From the NCBI RefSeq assembly GCF_045223415.1, contig NZ_JBEQZJ010000026.1, forward strand, positions 1 to 63,278: a DNA stretch of 63,278 nucleotides. The letters run 5' to 3'. The first letter of the stretch is position 1; every line of letters begins with the position of its first letter. This DNA is from Hoskinsella mucinilytica. GTDB taxonomy: Bacteria > Bacillota_I > Bacilli_A > Erysipelotrichales > Erysipelotrichaceae. Position numbers and translations under genes: made by a program. This document shows positions 40,998 to 48,579 of the stretch, in pieces. Below the pieces are notes generated by a model. That model was given only the letters and a program-made list of their open reading frames with translations, was not told the origin of the DNA and did no database searches.

Positions 40998-42296
40998 TTA
41001 ATGTTTATAGATATTATAGAATGCTGTTTTACCATTGAAAACTGCAATATCTCCTAATTCTTCTTCAATTCTGATCAACTGGTTATATTTTGCGATACGA
41101 TCTGTTCTTGACATAGAACCTGTCTTGATTTGACCGGCATTGAAAGCAACTGCGATATCCGCAATGGTCGTATCTTCTGTTTCTCCACTACGATGAGATA
41201 CTACTGCAGTATAACCATGCTTTTTCGCCAATTCCATTGCGTCAAAAGTTTCCGTTAAGGTTCCGATCTGATTCACCTTAATCAAGATAGAATTTGCGAT
41301 ATCCTTATCGATTCCTTCTTGTAGAATAGCAGGATTGGTCACAAAGAGATCATCGCCTACCAATTGAATCTTCTTACCTAAATGTTCTGTTAGTTTTTTC
41401 CAACCGTCCCAATCACGTTCACCTAAGCCATCTTCAATAGATATGATCGGATATTTTTCTACTAATTCATCATACCAAGCAATCATTTCATCTGTTGTCT
41501 TAGAACCTTGACCGGATTTATTTAAATCATATAGCTTTGTCTCGGTATTATAAAATTCACTCGCCGCAACATCCATGGCAATGCAAATTTCTTCACCTGG
41601 TTTGTATCCGGCAGCGGTAATTGCTTCCATGATTGCTTTTAAAGGCGCTTCGTTATCTTCTAGATTAGGTGCGAATCCACCTTCATCTCCAACAGCAGTA
41701 ACCTGACCTTTGTTTTTCAAAACCTTTTTCAAGGCATGGAAGGTTTCCGCACCCATACGAATGGCTTCTTTGATACTTTTCGCACCAACAGGCATGATCA
41801 TGAATTCTTGGAAATCTACGGAAGAATCTGCGTGGCTGCCTCCATTTAAGACATTCATCATCGGAACCGGTAATGTTTTCGCATTGATACCACCAAGATA
41901 ACGATATAATGGTAATCCATAATATTCTGCAGCAGCATGAGCTACAGCCAATGAGATACCTAAAATTGCATTTGCACCATATTTAGATTTATCCTTCGTG
42001 CCATCTGCATCAATCAATGCTTGATCGATCTTTGCTTGATCTGTGACATCCATACCTAATACAACATCTGCCAATACGTTGTTCACGTTATCAACAGCTT
42101 TTAAAACACCTTTACCTAGAAATCTTGATTGATCTTTATCTCGTAACTCTAACGCTTCACGTTCTCCAGTACTTGCTCCACTTGGAACCATTGCTCTACC
42201 TAGAAAACCACTTGCCGTTGTTACTTCAACTTCAACTGTTGGATTTCCTCTAGAATCCAGAATCTCTCTTGCGTGTACATTTGTAATTAATGACAT
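40998..42296 (-). CDS. eno: Enolase
   Basis: 432 residues, full length. ARQ-like opening AREILDSRGNPTVEVEV, GASTGEREALELRD, catalytic Glu in VGDEGGFAPNL, metal ligands in AMDVAASEF, SIEDGLGERDWDGW and VGDDLFVTN, base Lys in ILIKVNQIGTLTE, and VSHRSGETEDTTIADIAVA. It converts 2-phosphoglycerate to phosphoenolpyruvate, the PTS phosphate donor. AAAGGAGG lies before the ATG. Unlike many Firmicutes it is not clustered with pgk, tpi or gpm here; gap lies 5 kb away on the same strand. Confidence 0.98.
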   Translation of the reverse strand: MSLITNVHAREILDSRGNPTVEVEVTTASGFLGRAMVPSGASTGEREALELRDKDQSRFLGKGVLKAVDNVNNVLADVVLGMDVTDQAKIDQALIDADGTKDKSKYGANAILGISLAVAHAAAEYYGLPLYRYLGGINAKTLPVPMMNVLNGGSHADSSVDFQEFMIMPVGAKSIKEAIRMGAETFHALKKVLKNKGQVTAVGDEGGFAPNLEDNEAPLKAIMEAITAAGYKPGEEICIAMDVAASEFYNTETKLYDLNKSGQGSKTTDEMIAWYDELVEKYPIISIEDGLGERDWDGWKKLTEHLGKKIQLVGDDLFVTNPAILQEGIDKDIANSILIKVNQIGTLTETFDAMELAKKHGYTAVVSHRSGETEDTTIADIAVAFNAGQIKTGSMSRTDRIAKYNQLIRIEEELGDIAVFNGKTAFYNIYKH

Positions 42297-42391
42297 GATA
42301 TGTATCCTCCTTTATGTTCATTTTAAGTATAACACACTGATTTTTAAAGAGAAAGAAGTTTGCTCAAACTAACAAATTTTCACATAATGTC

Positions 42392-42580
42392 TCATCTTGC
42401 GCTTTTTCTTTTCTTCTTTTTTGGCGTTATCAAACAGGCTCCCAATAGAACTAACCCAATTGGCCAATAATGAATAAGCAATTGTTGTGCAGTATCTGCC
42501 ATAACGTTGATATCCATCTTAGGTTCTATCAGAAGTATGACACCAGCTAGTGCAAGGATCAATCCGATCCTTTGTTTCAT
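42392..42580 (-). CDS. Small two-helix membrane protein
   Basis: 62 residues: a first helix (IGLILALAGVILLI), a short loop with MADTAQQLL, a second helix HYWPIGLVLLGACLI and a very basic tail TPKKKKRKSAR. The YWPIGLVLLG segment resembles the membrane part of LiaF/LiaI-type proteins. Without the rest of those families no function is assigned. The ATG at 42580 has GGAAG at 8 nt. It lies between nusG and eno, 62 nt downstream of the nusG terminator. Confidence 0.65.
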   Translation of the reverse strand: MKQRIGLILALAGVILLIEPKMDINVMADTAQQLLIHYWPIGLVLLGACLITPKKKKRKSAR

Positions 42581-42631
42581 GTTTATCACTTCCTGAAACT
42601 ACTATACAAGCTTGAGATAGAGAAAATTGTC

Positions 42632-42660
42632 AAAAAAAAGAAGAATCTATTTAGATTCTT
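42632..42660 (-). terminator. Terminator overlapping the end of nusG
   Basis: Perfect palindrome AAGAATCTA-AA-TAGATTCTT (42641-42660) followed by eight T on the minus strand. Part of the stem is in the last codons of nusG. Confidence 0.8.
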
Positions 42661-43213
42661 CCAATAAATCGATTTTTTCAAGATCTCCATATCCAAAATC
42701 TGTCGGAGTTTCTCTTCCAAACAAGATAGTAAGAACAGTCGCAGTCTGATTTTCATCATCCAATGCTTCTACTGTACCTTCTACATTCGCAAAAGCTCCA
42801 CTCAATACACGCACACGATCTCCAACTTCAAAGTCAACCTGAACTTTACGTTCGCTCATACCAAGGCGACGCAGGATAGACTCCATTTCTTCTTCAGCTA
42901 CCGGGAATGGTTTTGCACCACCACCACTAGAGCCGATAAATCCTGTAACACCTGGGGTATTACGTACAATGTACCATGCTTCATCGGTCATGATCATTTC
43001 TACGAATAAATATCCACTAAACAAGTTTGTTGTCTTTTCTACTTCTTTTCCATTTTTATATTCGATTTCTTTTTCTTCTGCTACAACGATACGGAACAGA
43101 TAATCCTGTAATCCCATCGTTTCAATACGACGCTGTAAATTTTCTTTTACACGGTTTTCATGCCCTGCATAAGTGTTTACAACATACCATTCTTTTCTTA
43201 TTTCCTGTGCCAT
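42647..43213 (-). CDS. nusG: Transcription termination/antitermination factor NusG
   Basis: About 188 residues. NGN domain (about 8-115: KEWYVVNTYAGHENRVKENLQRR, FSGYLFVEMIMTDEAWYIVRNTPGVTGFIG) and a C-terminal KOW domain (about 135-185: VDFEVGDRVRVLSGAFANVEGTVEAL). It binds RNA polymerase and affects elongation, pausing and coupling. The ATG at 43213 has GGAGG at 5 nt overlapping the secE stop region; upstream in-frame codons are ignored. A terminator follows directly, so the usual rplK-rplA genes are not downstream. Confidence 0.96.
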   Translation of the reverse strand: MAQEIRKEWYVVNTYAGHENRVKENLQRRIETMGLQDYLFRIVVAEEKEIEYKNGKEVEKTTNLFSGYLFVEMIMTDEAWYIVRNTPGVTGFIGSSGGGAKPFPVAEEEMESILRRLGMSERKVQVDFEVGDRVRVLSGAFANVEGTVEALDDENQTATVLTILFGRETPTDFGYGDLEKIDLLEESK

Positions 43214-43223
43214 AAAATCCTCC

Positions 43224-43400
43224 TTACATTCCAATTAATGAAAGGAAACCTGAAGATAAAACCTGACATAAGAAAAAGAATAGAGCTAAAATTACTGTGA
43301 ATACGACAACAGTCATACTGTCTCTTGCCAAATCTTTCATTTTCGGCCAGCGGATTCTTTTTGCTTCTGTCATGATACCATTCATACTAAACCATTTCAT
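43224..43400 (-). CDS. secE: Preprotein translocase subunit SecE
   Basis: 58 residues: MKWFSMNGIMTEAKRIRWPKMKDLARDS is the amphipathic cytoplasmic helix with the R-W-P motif, then a single membrane helix (MTVVVFTVILALFFFLCQVLSSGFLSLIGM). SecE clamps SecY in the translocon. GGAG lies 8 nt upstream of the ATG. The place between rpmG and nusG is the conserved one in bacteria. Confidence 0.95.
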   Translation of the reverse strand: MKWFSMNGIMTEAKRIRWPKMKDLARDSMTVVVFTVILALFFFLCQVLSSGFLSLIGM

Positions 43401-43412
43401 TCAGATCACTCC

Positions 43413-43562
43413 TTATTTTGTTTCCTTGTGAATCGTGTGTTTTCCACATTTTGGACAGAATTTTTTTAATTCGATCCTTTCGGTATGTGTTTTTTTATTT
43501 TTTGTCGTTGTATAATTTCGAGAAAGACATTCGGTGCATGTCAATATTACTTTATCAGTCAT
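43413..43562 (-). CDS. rpmG: 50S ribosomal protein L33
   Basis: 49 residues: VILTCTECLSRNYTTTKNKKTHTERIELKKFCPKCGKHTIHKETK. Both C-x-x-C pairs of the zinc-containing L33 form are kept, which matters for zinc-dependent paralogue use. GAGGTG precedes the ATG. It lies in the sigH-rpmG-secE-nusG order. Confidence 0.96.
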   Translation of the reverse strand: MTDKVILTCTECLSRNYTTTKNKKTHTERIELKKFCPKCGKHTIHKETK

Positions 43563-43589
43563 AAAAACACCTCTTTTTCGTGCTTATTA

Positions 43590-43618
43590 ACTTTATCATA
43601 ATATCACTCGATAGTCAA
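43590..43618 (-). promoter_or_regulatory. Candidate promoter of rpmG-secE-nusG
   Basis: Minus-strand TTGACT (43613-43618), 17 bp, TAAAGT (43590-43595), 27 nt before the rpmG start. Confidence 0.5.
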
Positions 43619-43628
43619 TCAAACTTTC

Positions 43629-44216
43629 CTAAGAATTCTTGCGTCTCCGTATCTTTCTCAATGTATTATCCACTTTTTTCTTAGTAATACCAAGCTCATC
43701 CGCTATGTGCTGATAACTACCACCTAAACTTCTTAATCTGAAAATTTCAAGTTCTAACTCATTTAATCCTTCTTTGACTTTTTCAACATTTTGATATAGC
43801 CCCGGACAATGATCTTCCTCTATTCGGCAATGATCCTCAACAATATCCAAAAGGGTATAGGTTCCTTTATGATCCTCAATTTGCATATCCAAACTAAGAC
43901 AATACAAATCCTTTCTTGCGTTGTACGTATTCATCGCACGAAGCATATCAATTGCCGTATGCTTTAAAATATTGAAATAATAATGATGAAAAGAGGATTG
44001 TTCCGTTTTGTATTCCTCGATAGCTTCATAAAGTTTTACCAATGCAAGCTGATAGAAATCTTCCATATCCTGATAACGATTTCTTCTTCTCAAATGAGAA
44101 CGAAGCAACTGATAAATTTCTCCACGGTATTTTTCCATTAGATAATGGAATGCTTGTTCATTCCTTTGCCGTGCCATATATATAAGTTCATTATCATTCA
44201 ATTTTTCTATCTGCAT
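43629..44216 (-). CDS. sigH: Sigma-70 family factor, SigH-type by sequence and position
   Basis: 195 residues. Region 2 (about 12-85: LIYMARQRNEQAFHYLMEKYRGEIYQLL, DFYQLALVKLYEAIEEYKTEQSSFHHYYFNILKHTAIDMLRA) and region 4 (about 140-195: LNELELEIFRLRSLGGSYQHIADELGITKKKVDNTLRKIRRR). SigH directs early stationary and sporulation genes in Bacillus. The position between rlmB and rpmG is exactly that of sigH. The sequence is divergent, so a spore function is inferred from synteny only. Confidence 0.83.
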   Translation of the reverse strand: MQIEKLNDNELIYMARQRNEQAFHYLMEKYRGEIYQLLRSHLRRRNRYQDMEDFYQLALVKLYEAIEEYKTEQSSFHHYYFNILKHTAIDMLRAMNTYNARKDLYCLSLDMQIEDHKGTYTLLDIVEDHCRIEEDHCPGLYQNVEKVKEGLNELELEIFRLRSLGGSYQHIADELGITKKKVDNTLRKIRRRKNS

Positions 44217-44237
44217 GTATCTTCCCTCACTCTTTCT

Positions 44238-44960
44238 TTATAGTGGATGTCTAGAATTATAAATTTGATATAACAATATGCCGCATGCAACACTTGCATT
44301 CAAACTAGTAACACTACCCTCCATAGGAAGTCTCACACAATAATCGCAGTTTTTACTAACCAACGAGCTGATTCCGAATCCTTCAGATCCTATAACCAGT
44401 ACAAGTGGTACGTCATATTGCCCTTCTCGATAATCTCTAGAATTTTCTAAATCTGCCCCAACGATCCAGAAACCTTGTTTTTTTAAATATTTAATTGCCT
44501 GAGTTAAATTGGTAACCATACTAACTTTTACCGTATCAATGGCTCCTGTGCTAACCTTCGCTACTGTCGGTGTCAGTTTTACATTTCGATGTTTTCCGAT
44601 TATGACACCATCTACTCCCACACAATCACATGTCCTTAAGATAGCACCTAGATTATGTGGATCCTCTAAGCCATCTAACAAAACAAATAATGGCATTTTT
44701 CCTTTAGGAACACTCGTTAATAATTCATCTAATTCATAAGTCTTATAATCATCTATTTTGGCAGCGACTCCCTGATGATTGCCTTCTAACATTGCATCCA
44801 TTTTTTTTCTTCCCATAACCTTAAGTGGAATCTGGTTTGCTTTGATCATGCTAGTTAGCTCAGGATCCTTAATACCATCGGCCATGATGATTTCATAAAT
44901 TTTTTTTTGATCTTTCAAAAGTTGTCTTACAACATTTTTTCCATATACATATTGCGTCAT
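44238..44960 (-). CDS. rlmB: 23S rRNA (guanosine-2'-O)-methyltransferase RlmB
   Basis: 240 residues. An N-terminal substrate-binding domain (about 1-75: YVYGKNVVRQLL) and a SpoU knot domain with LLDGLEDPHNLGAILRTCDCVGVDGVI (motif 1), LVIGSEGFGISSLV (motif 2) and LPMEGSVTSLNASVACGILLY (motif 3). It methylates G2251 in 23S rRNA using S-adenosylmethionine. It overlaps mrnC by 4 nt (ATGA), which is the standard operon arrangement; yacP, usually next, is absent. Confidence 0.95.
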   Translation of the reverse strand: MTQYVYGKNVVRQLLKDQKKIYEIIMADGIKDPELTSMIKANQIPLKVMGRKKMDAMLEGNHQGVAAKIDDYKTYELDELLTSVPKGKMPLFVLLDGLEDPHNLGAILRTCDCVGVDGVIIGKHRNVKLTPTVAKVSTGAIDTVKVSMVTNLTQAIKYLKKQGFWIVGADLENSRDYREGQYDVPLVLVIGSEGFGISSLVSKNCDYCVRLPMEGSVTSLNASVACGILLYQIYNSRHPL

Positions 44961-45346
44961 TTATGATATTCTCCAATCTCTTTGATTGCTTCCCAAAGCT
45001 CTTTCAGACGTGCTTCTTGATGAGTCAAATATAAGTATCCAAACACTGCTTCCAACCCTGTAGAAAGCCGATACGCCTGTACTGAAGCATTTTTTGCTTT
45101 ACTGGAAATATTCGTATTTCTTCCTCTTAATACGATACTCCATTCATCTTCGGTAAAAAAATTCTGCTCCTTCAACGTTGTTAAGAACCATGCTTGTGCA
45201 TTGGCACTTACCCAAGCCACACTTTTCTTTTGAAGTACATCCGGCTTTTGATATCCCTTAGAAAGTAACATTTCTCTAACATACAAAGACATCAAAGCAT
45301 CCCCAATATAAGCAAGAGATGTCCCATTGTATTCCATCACTTCCAT
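44957..45346 (-). CDS. mrnC: Mini-ribonuclease III
   Basis: 129 residues: an RNase III catalytic domain alone, without a dsRNA-binding domain. NGTSLAYIGDALMSLYVREMLL contains the Asp of the catalytic motif, VSANAQAWFL follows, and VLRGRNTNISSKAKNASVQAYRLSTGLEAVFGYLYL holds the Glu. It matures 23S rRNA ends. Its start shares a base with the cysS stop (TAATG). Confidence 0.95.
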   Translation of the reverse strand: MEVMEYNGTSLAYIGDALMSLYVREMLLSKGYQKPDVLQKKSVAWVSANAQAWFLTTLKEQNFFTEDEWSIVLRGRNTNISSKAKNASVQAYRLSTGLEAVFGYLYLTHQEARLKELWEAIKEIGEYHK

Positions 45347-46680
45347 TAAAGAATGCCTCTGTTTATCAACTCATTACGATATTGATCTGCAGTTTCAAAG
45401 TCTTTTTCCTTCACAGCAGCTCTCCATTTATGGTGTAACTCTTTATCTTCTTCACTTAATGTTAAGCGTGGTATTTCAATTCCCAGTATTTCCATCATCT
45501 TCTCAATAGAACGTGTTTGCATGGATAATTTTTCAAAATTCACTTCACGTTGTCGAATTGTCTGATTCAATGCCTTTACTGCTTCAAACACTGCCGCAAA
45601 TGCATTTGGTGTATTCAAATCATCTTGTAATGCATCCATAAACGGTTCCATCAAAGATGCATCAAAAGTATCCGTCATTGTAACATCTGCCAAAGCAAGT
45701 TTTAAATAAGCCTGTTTCAAGGATGTTGTTACCTTACTTAATTCTTTTGTTGCTGTATCGATTGCTTCTTCATTGATATTTAAAGGACTGCGATAATGTG
45801 TTCCAAGCATCAACCAACGTAAAACATTTCCACCGATCTTTTCAATCATATCCTTAGCCCAAATAACATTGCCAAGTGATTTACTCATTTTTTCTCCGTC
45901 AATATTCACCATGCCATTATGGATCCAATAGTTCGCAATCGCTGTTTCATACGCAGCTCTGCTTTGTGCGATTTCATTTTCATGATGTGGAAATTTCAGA
46001 TCCATTCCACCACCATGGATGTCGATCAAGTTTCCATCAAACTCTTGATTGATCATCACGACACATTCCGTATGCCATCCAGGTCTTCCCACTGACCAAG
46101 GACTTTCCCATTGGATTCCTGTTTCTGTACGTTTCCATAAAGTAAAGTCTAATGGATTTTCTTTCTTACTATTTTCATCAATTCTTGCCCCGACCATCAA
46201 ATCATCAATCTGTTGGTGAGAAAGATTTCCATACTCCTTCACACTATTGACACGGAAATAAACATCTCCGTCGATTTCATATGCATTTCCCTTATCCACA
46301 AGCAATTTGATAAAATCAATGATGGCATCCATCGTATCTGTTACTTTTGGCGCTGCATCAGGCATCATTGCATGTAATGACAAACGGTCTTTATTATAAG
46401 CATCAATAAATTTTTCTGTCACTTCTTTTTCACTGATTCCACATTCCATCGCAACTTTAATGATCTTATCATCCACATCTGTATAGTTTGATACCATTTT
46501 CACTTGATATCCAAGTGCTTGAAAAGTTCGTTTTAAAGTATCAAAAACCACAATGGGTCTGGCATTTCCTATATGAGGATAGTTATATACGGTAGGTCCA
46601 CAAACATACATATTGACCTCACCTTCACGTAGCGGTTTAAATTCTTCAATTTTCTGATCCATACTGTTAAATAGTTTCAC
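45346..46680 (-). CDS. cysS: Cysteinyl-tRNA synthetase
   Basis: 444 residues. VYNYPHIGNARPIVVFD is the HIGH motif, and a zinc site includes the Cys of MYVCGPTVY and GWHTECVVM. KMSKSLGNVI is the KMSKS motif, and an anticodon-binding helical tail ends with a DALR-like part. It charges tRNA-Cys. The start is GTG with AGGAGG at 8 nt. A T-box leader with a UGC specifier precedes it. Next come mrnC and rlmB, overlapping. Confidence 0.97.
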   Translation of the reverse strand: MKLFNSMDQKIEEFKPLREGEVNMYVCGPTVYNYPHIGNARPIVVFDTLKRTFQALGYQVKMVSNYTDVDDKIIKVAMECGISEKEVTEKFIDAYNKDRLSLHAMMPDAAPKVTDTMDAIIDFIKLLVDKGNAYEIDGDVYFRVNSVKEYGNLSHQQIDDLMVGARIDENSKKENPLDFTLWKRTETGIQWESPWSVGRPGWHTECVVMINQEFDGNLIDIHGGGMDLKFPHHENEIAQSRAAYETAIANYWIHNGMVNIDGEKMSKSLGNVIWAKDMIEKIGGNVLRWLMLGTHYRSPLNINEEAIDTATKELSKVTTSLKQAYLKLALADVTMTDTFDASLMEPFMDALQDDLNTPNAFAAVFEAVKALNQTIRQREVNFEKLSMQTRSIEKMMEILGIEIPRLTLSEEDKELHHKWRAAVKEKDFETADQYRNELINRGIL

Positions 46681-46705
46681 ATTTATTCCTCCTTACATTT
46701 ACAAA

Positions 46706-46921
46706 TAAAAAAAGCATATTACGTAAAGACGCTTAACGCGCGGTTCCACTTTACTTGAAAAATGCTTTCCACTCTACACGTTAACGCCGTATTACGTATT
46801 TTTCTACTTATCGAAAAATCCCTAAAAGGTGCATTCAGCTCTTCGCTTTCGCTTTCACCATCACCGAAATCGCTGTACTTGATGAGCCTACTTATCCTTT
46901 GTCTTCAGTTTCTATTTTAAT
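46706..46921 (-). promoter_or_regulatory. T-box riboswitch, cysteine-specific, upstream of cysS
   Basis: Read on the minus strand: stem I with AGTAGG-type elements, the specifier loop GCTGAATGCACC holding the Cys codon TGC, and the conserved T-box AAAGTGGAACCGCG (around 46738-46752) that pairs with uncharged tRNA ends. A terminator (AAAGCAT ... ATGCTTT with inner GTAAAG ... CTTTAC) is followed by seven T (46706-46712). Uncharged tRNA-Cys should stabilise the antiterminator and raise cysS expression. Confidence 0.9.
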
Positions 46922-46950
46922 ACTATATCAAATTACCGTTTCATTTTCAA
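46922..46950 (-). promoter_or_regulatory. Promoter of the cysS T-box transcript
   Basis: Minus-strand TTGAAA (46945-46950), 17 bp, TATAGT (46922-46927). It starts 7 nt after the end of the preceding small gene. Confidence 0.75.
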
Positions 46951-46956
46951 TCGTTT

Positions 46957-47136
46957 CTATTTTTTTTCGTCTTTCTTTTCTTCTAATTCCTTGCTGATGG
47001 ACGCAAATTGTGTAAGAAGACTTTCATCTAAACCACTGGCTTTTAGATTATCCACATAAACTGCATCTAAATCATCCATAACATCTAACCCATTATTTCC
47101 TTCATCATTTGTATTAAGCTTTGTTTTTAATGCCAT
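46957..47136 (-). CDS. Small acidic hypothetical protein
   Basis: 59 residues: MALKTKLNTNDEGNNGLDVMDDLDAVYVDN, then a helical charged end LLTQFASISKELEEKKDEKK. AGGTGAG precedes the ATG at 4-5 nt. No family was recognised and no membrane or signal segment is present. The composition and a good ribosome site make it a plausible gene; it could be a peptide regulator or a short cytosolic protein. It lies between gap and the cysS T-box promoter. Confidence 0.6.
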   Translation of the reverse strand: MALKTKLNTNDEGNNGLDVMDDLDAVYVDNLKASGLDESLLTQFASISKELEEKKDEKK

Positions 47137-47255
47137 AGTCTCACCTCTTAGTTTCTGTTGTTAGTTTACACCAGTTTTATCCTTTTGAAAACCCCTATGC
47201 TTATGCTTTTTTCATTCTTTAAAATTATTTTCTAACAGAGTGTATCCTATCAATT

Positions 47256-47287
47256 GAAAAAAAAGCTGGATATTATATCCAGCTTAA
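47256..47287 (-). terminator. Terminator of gap
   Basis: Stem AAGCTGGATAT / ATATCCAGCTT with eight T on the minus strand. Confidence 0.85.
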
Positions 47288-47305
47288 ACACTTACGTTTC
47301 TTGAA

Positions 47306-48319
47306 TTAAGCTAATTCAGAGAAATATTTGATTGTTCTAACCATCTGGCTAGTGTAAGAGTTTTCGTTGTCATACCAAGAAACAACCTGAACCTGAGTAT
47401 TTCCGTCTTCCATTTCGATAGCCATAGTCTGAGTAGCATCGAATAAAGAACCGTAACGCATACCGATGATATCGCTTGAAACGATTTCGTCAGTGTTGTA
47501 TCCGAATGATTCATCAGCAGCAGCTTTCATAGCAGCGTTGATTTCGTCAACTGTAACTTTTCCTTTTACTACAGCAACTAAGATAGTTGTTGATCCTGTA
47601 GGAGTTGGAACACGCTGAGCAGAACCGATTAATTTACCGTTCAATTCAGGAATTACCAAACCGATTGCTTTTGCAGCACCAGTTGAGTTAGGTACGATAT
47701 TAACTGCAGCAGCACGAGAACGACGTAAGTCACCTTTTCTCTGAGGTCCATCAAGAGTCATCTGGTCACCAGTGTATGCGTGAATTGTAGACATGATACC
47801 ACTCTGGATTGGTGCTAATTTGTTCAATGCGTTAGCCATAGGTGCTAAGCAGTTTGTTGTACAAGAAGCAGCAGAGATTACTGTATCTTCTGGTTTCAAG
47901 ATATTGTGGTTTACGTTGAATACTACTGTAGGAAGATCATTTCCTGCAGGTGCAGAAATAACAACTTTACGAGCTCCAGCTTCGATGTGAGCGCTAGCTT
48001 TAGCTTTAGATGTATAAAATCCTGTACATTCTAATACTACGTCTACTCCTAATTCTCCCCAAGGCAAGTTTTTAGCATCTGCTTCAGCATAGATAGTGAT
48101 TTCTTTTCCATCAACTGTGATTGAGTTTTCACCAGCTACAACTGTGTCAGCTTTTTCGTATCTTCCCTGAGAAGAGTCGTATTTTAATAAGTGAGCCAAC
48201 ATTTTAGGAGAAGTTAAATCGTTGATTGCAACTACTTCGTATCCCTCAGCTCCGAACATTTGTCTGAATGCAAGACGTCCAATACGTCCAAATCCATTAA
48301 TAGCAACTTTTACTGTCAT
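47306..48319 (-). CDS. gap: Glyceraldehyde-3-phosphate dehydrogenase
   Basis: 337 residues. NAD motif INGFGRIGRLAFR, catalytic Cys in SAASCTTNCLAP, His in IHAYTGDQ, RRSRAAAVNIVPNSTGAAKAIG, and WYDNENSYTSQMVR at the C-terminus. It oxidises glyceraldehyde 3-phosphate to 1,3-bisphosphoglycerate with NAD. The ATG at 48319 has GGAGG at 9 nt. A consensus sigma-A promoter and a cre-like site lie upstream. pgk is not adjacent, so the gene is a single unit. Confidence 0.98.
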   Translation of the reverse strand: MTVKVAINGFGRIGRLAFRQMFGAEGYEVVAINDLTSPKMLAHLLKYDSSQGRYEKADTVVAGENSITVDGKEITIYAEADAKNLPWGELGVDVVLECTGFYTSKAKASAHIEAGARKVVISAPAGNDLPTVVFNVNHNILKPEDTVISAASCTTNCLAPMANALNKLAPIQSGIMSTIHAYTGDQMTLDGPQRKGDLRRSRAAAVNIVPNSTGAAKAIGLVIPELNGKLIGSAQRVPTPTGSTTILVAVVKGKVTVDEINAAMKAAADESFGYNTDEIVSSDIIGMRYGSLFDATQTMAIEMEDGNTQVQVVSWYDNENSYTSQMVRTIKYFSELA

Positions 48320-48347
48320 CTTCAAAGTCCTCCTTTTAACCTCTTTT

Positions 48348-48376
48348 ATTATACGTACTTCCTACACAATTGTCAA
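48348..48376 (-). promoter_or_regulatory. Consensus sigma-A promoter of gap
   Basis: Perfect TTGACA (48371-48376), 17 bp, perfect TATAAT (48348-48353) on the minus strand. Confidence 0.92.
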
Positions 48377-48518
48377 TTGAGAATTATTTCACGATACCCT
48401 TTTTTTACAATTTTTTTGTAAAAATCTGTCACTTATTTCCATTCTTTGAGCGAACGTTCATAAAACATATTTTTATGCTCTATAAGCCCATAAAATAAGC
48501 TCATTCTTCTCTTATGTT

Positions 48519-48532
48519 TGTAAGCGTTCCCA
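48519..48532. promoter_or_regulatory. cre-like catabolite control site upstream of gap
   Basis: TGTAAGCGTTCCCA matches the CcpA consensus TGWAANCGNTNWCA at 13 of 14 positions. It lies about 140 bp upstream of the gap -35 and 48 bp after the stop codon of the lipase-like gene. hprK is in the same window, so CcpA control is plausible. Confidence 0.5.
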
Positions 48533-48579
48533 ATCAAAGGCGTTATCTCACACATTATTTCCCGGGTAATCTTACCCAT

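Noticed and set aside
48400..48430. A/T-only hairpin upstream of gap as a terminator of the lipase-like gene
   Set aside because: The stem has almost only A-T pairs and is far (about 150 nt) from the stop codon, so it is not convincing.
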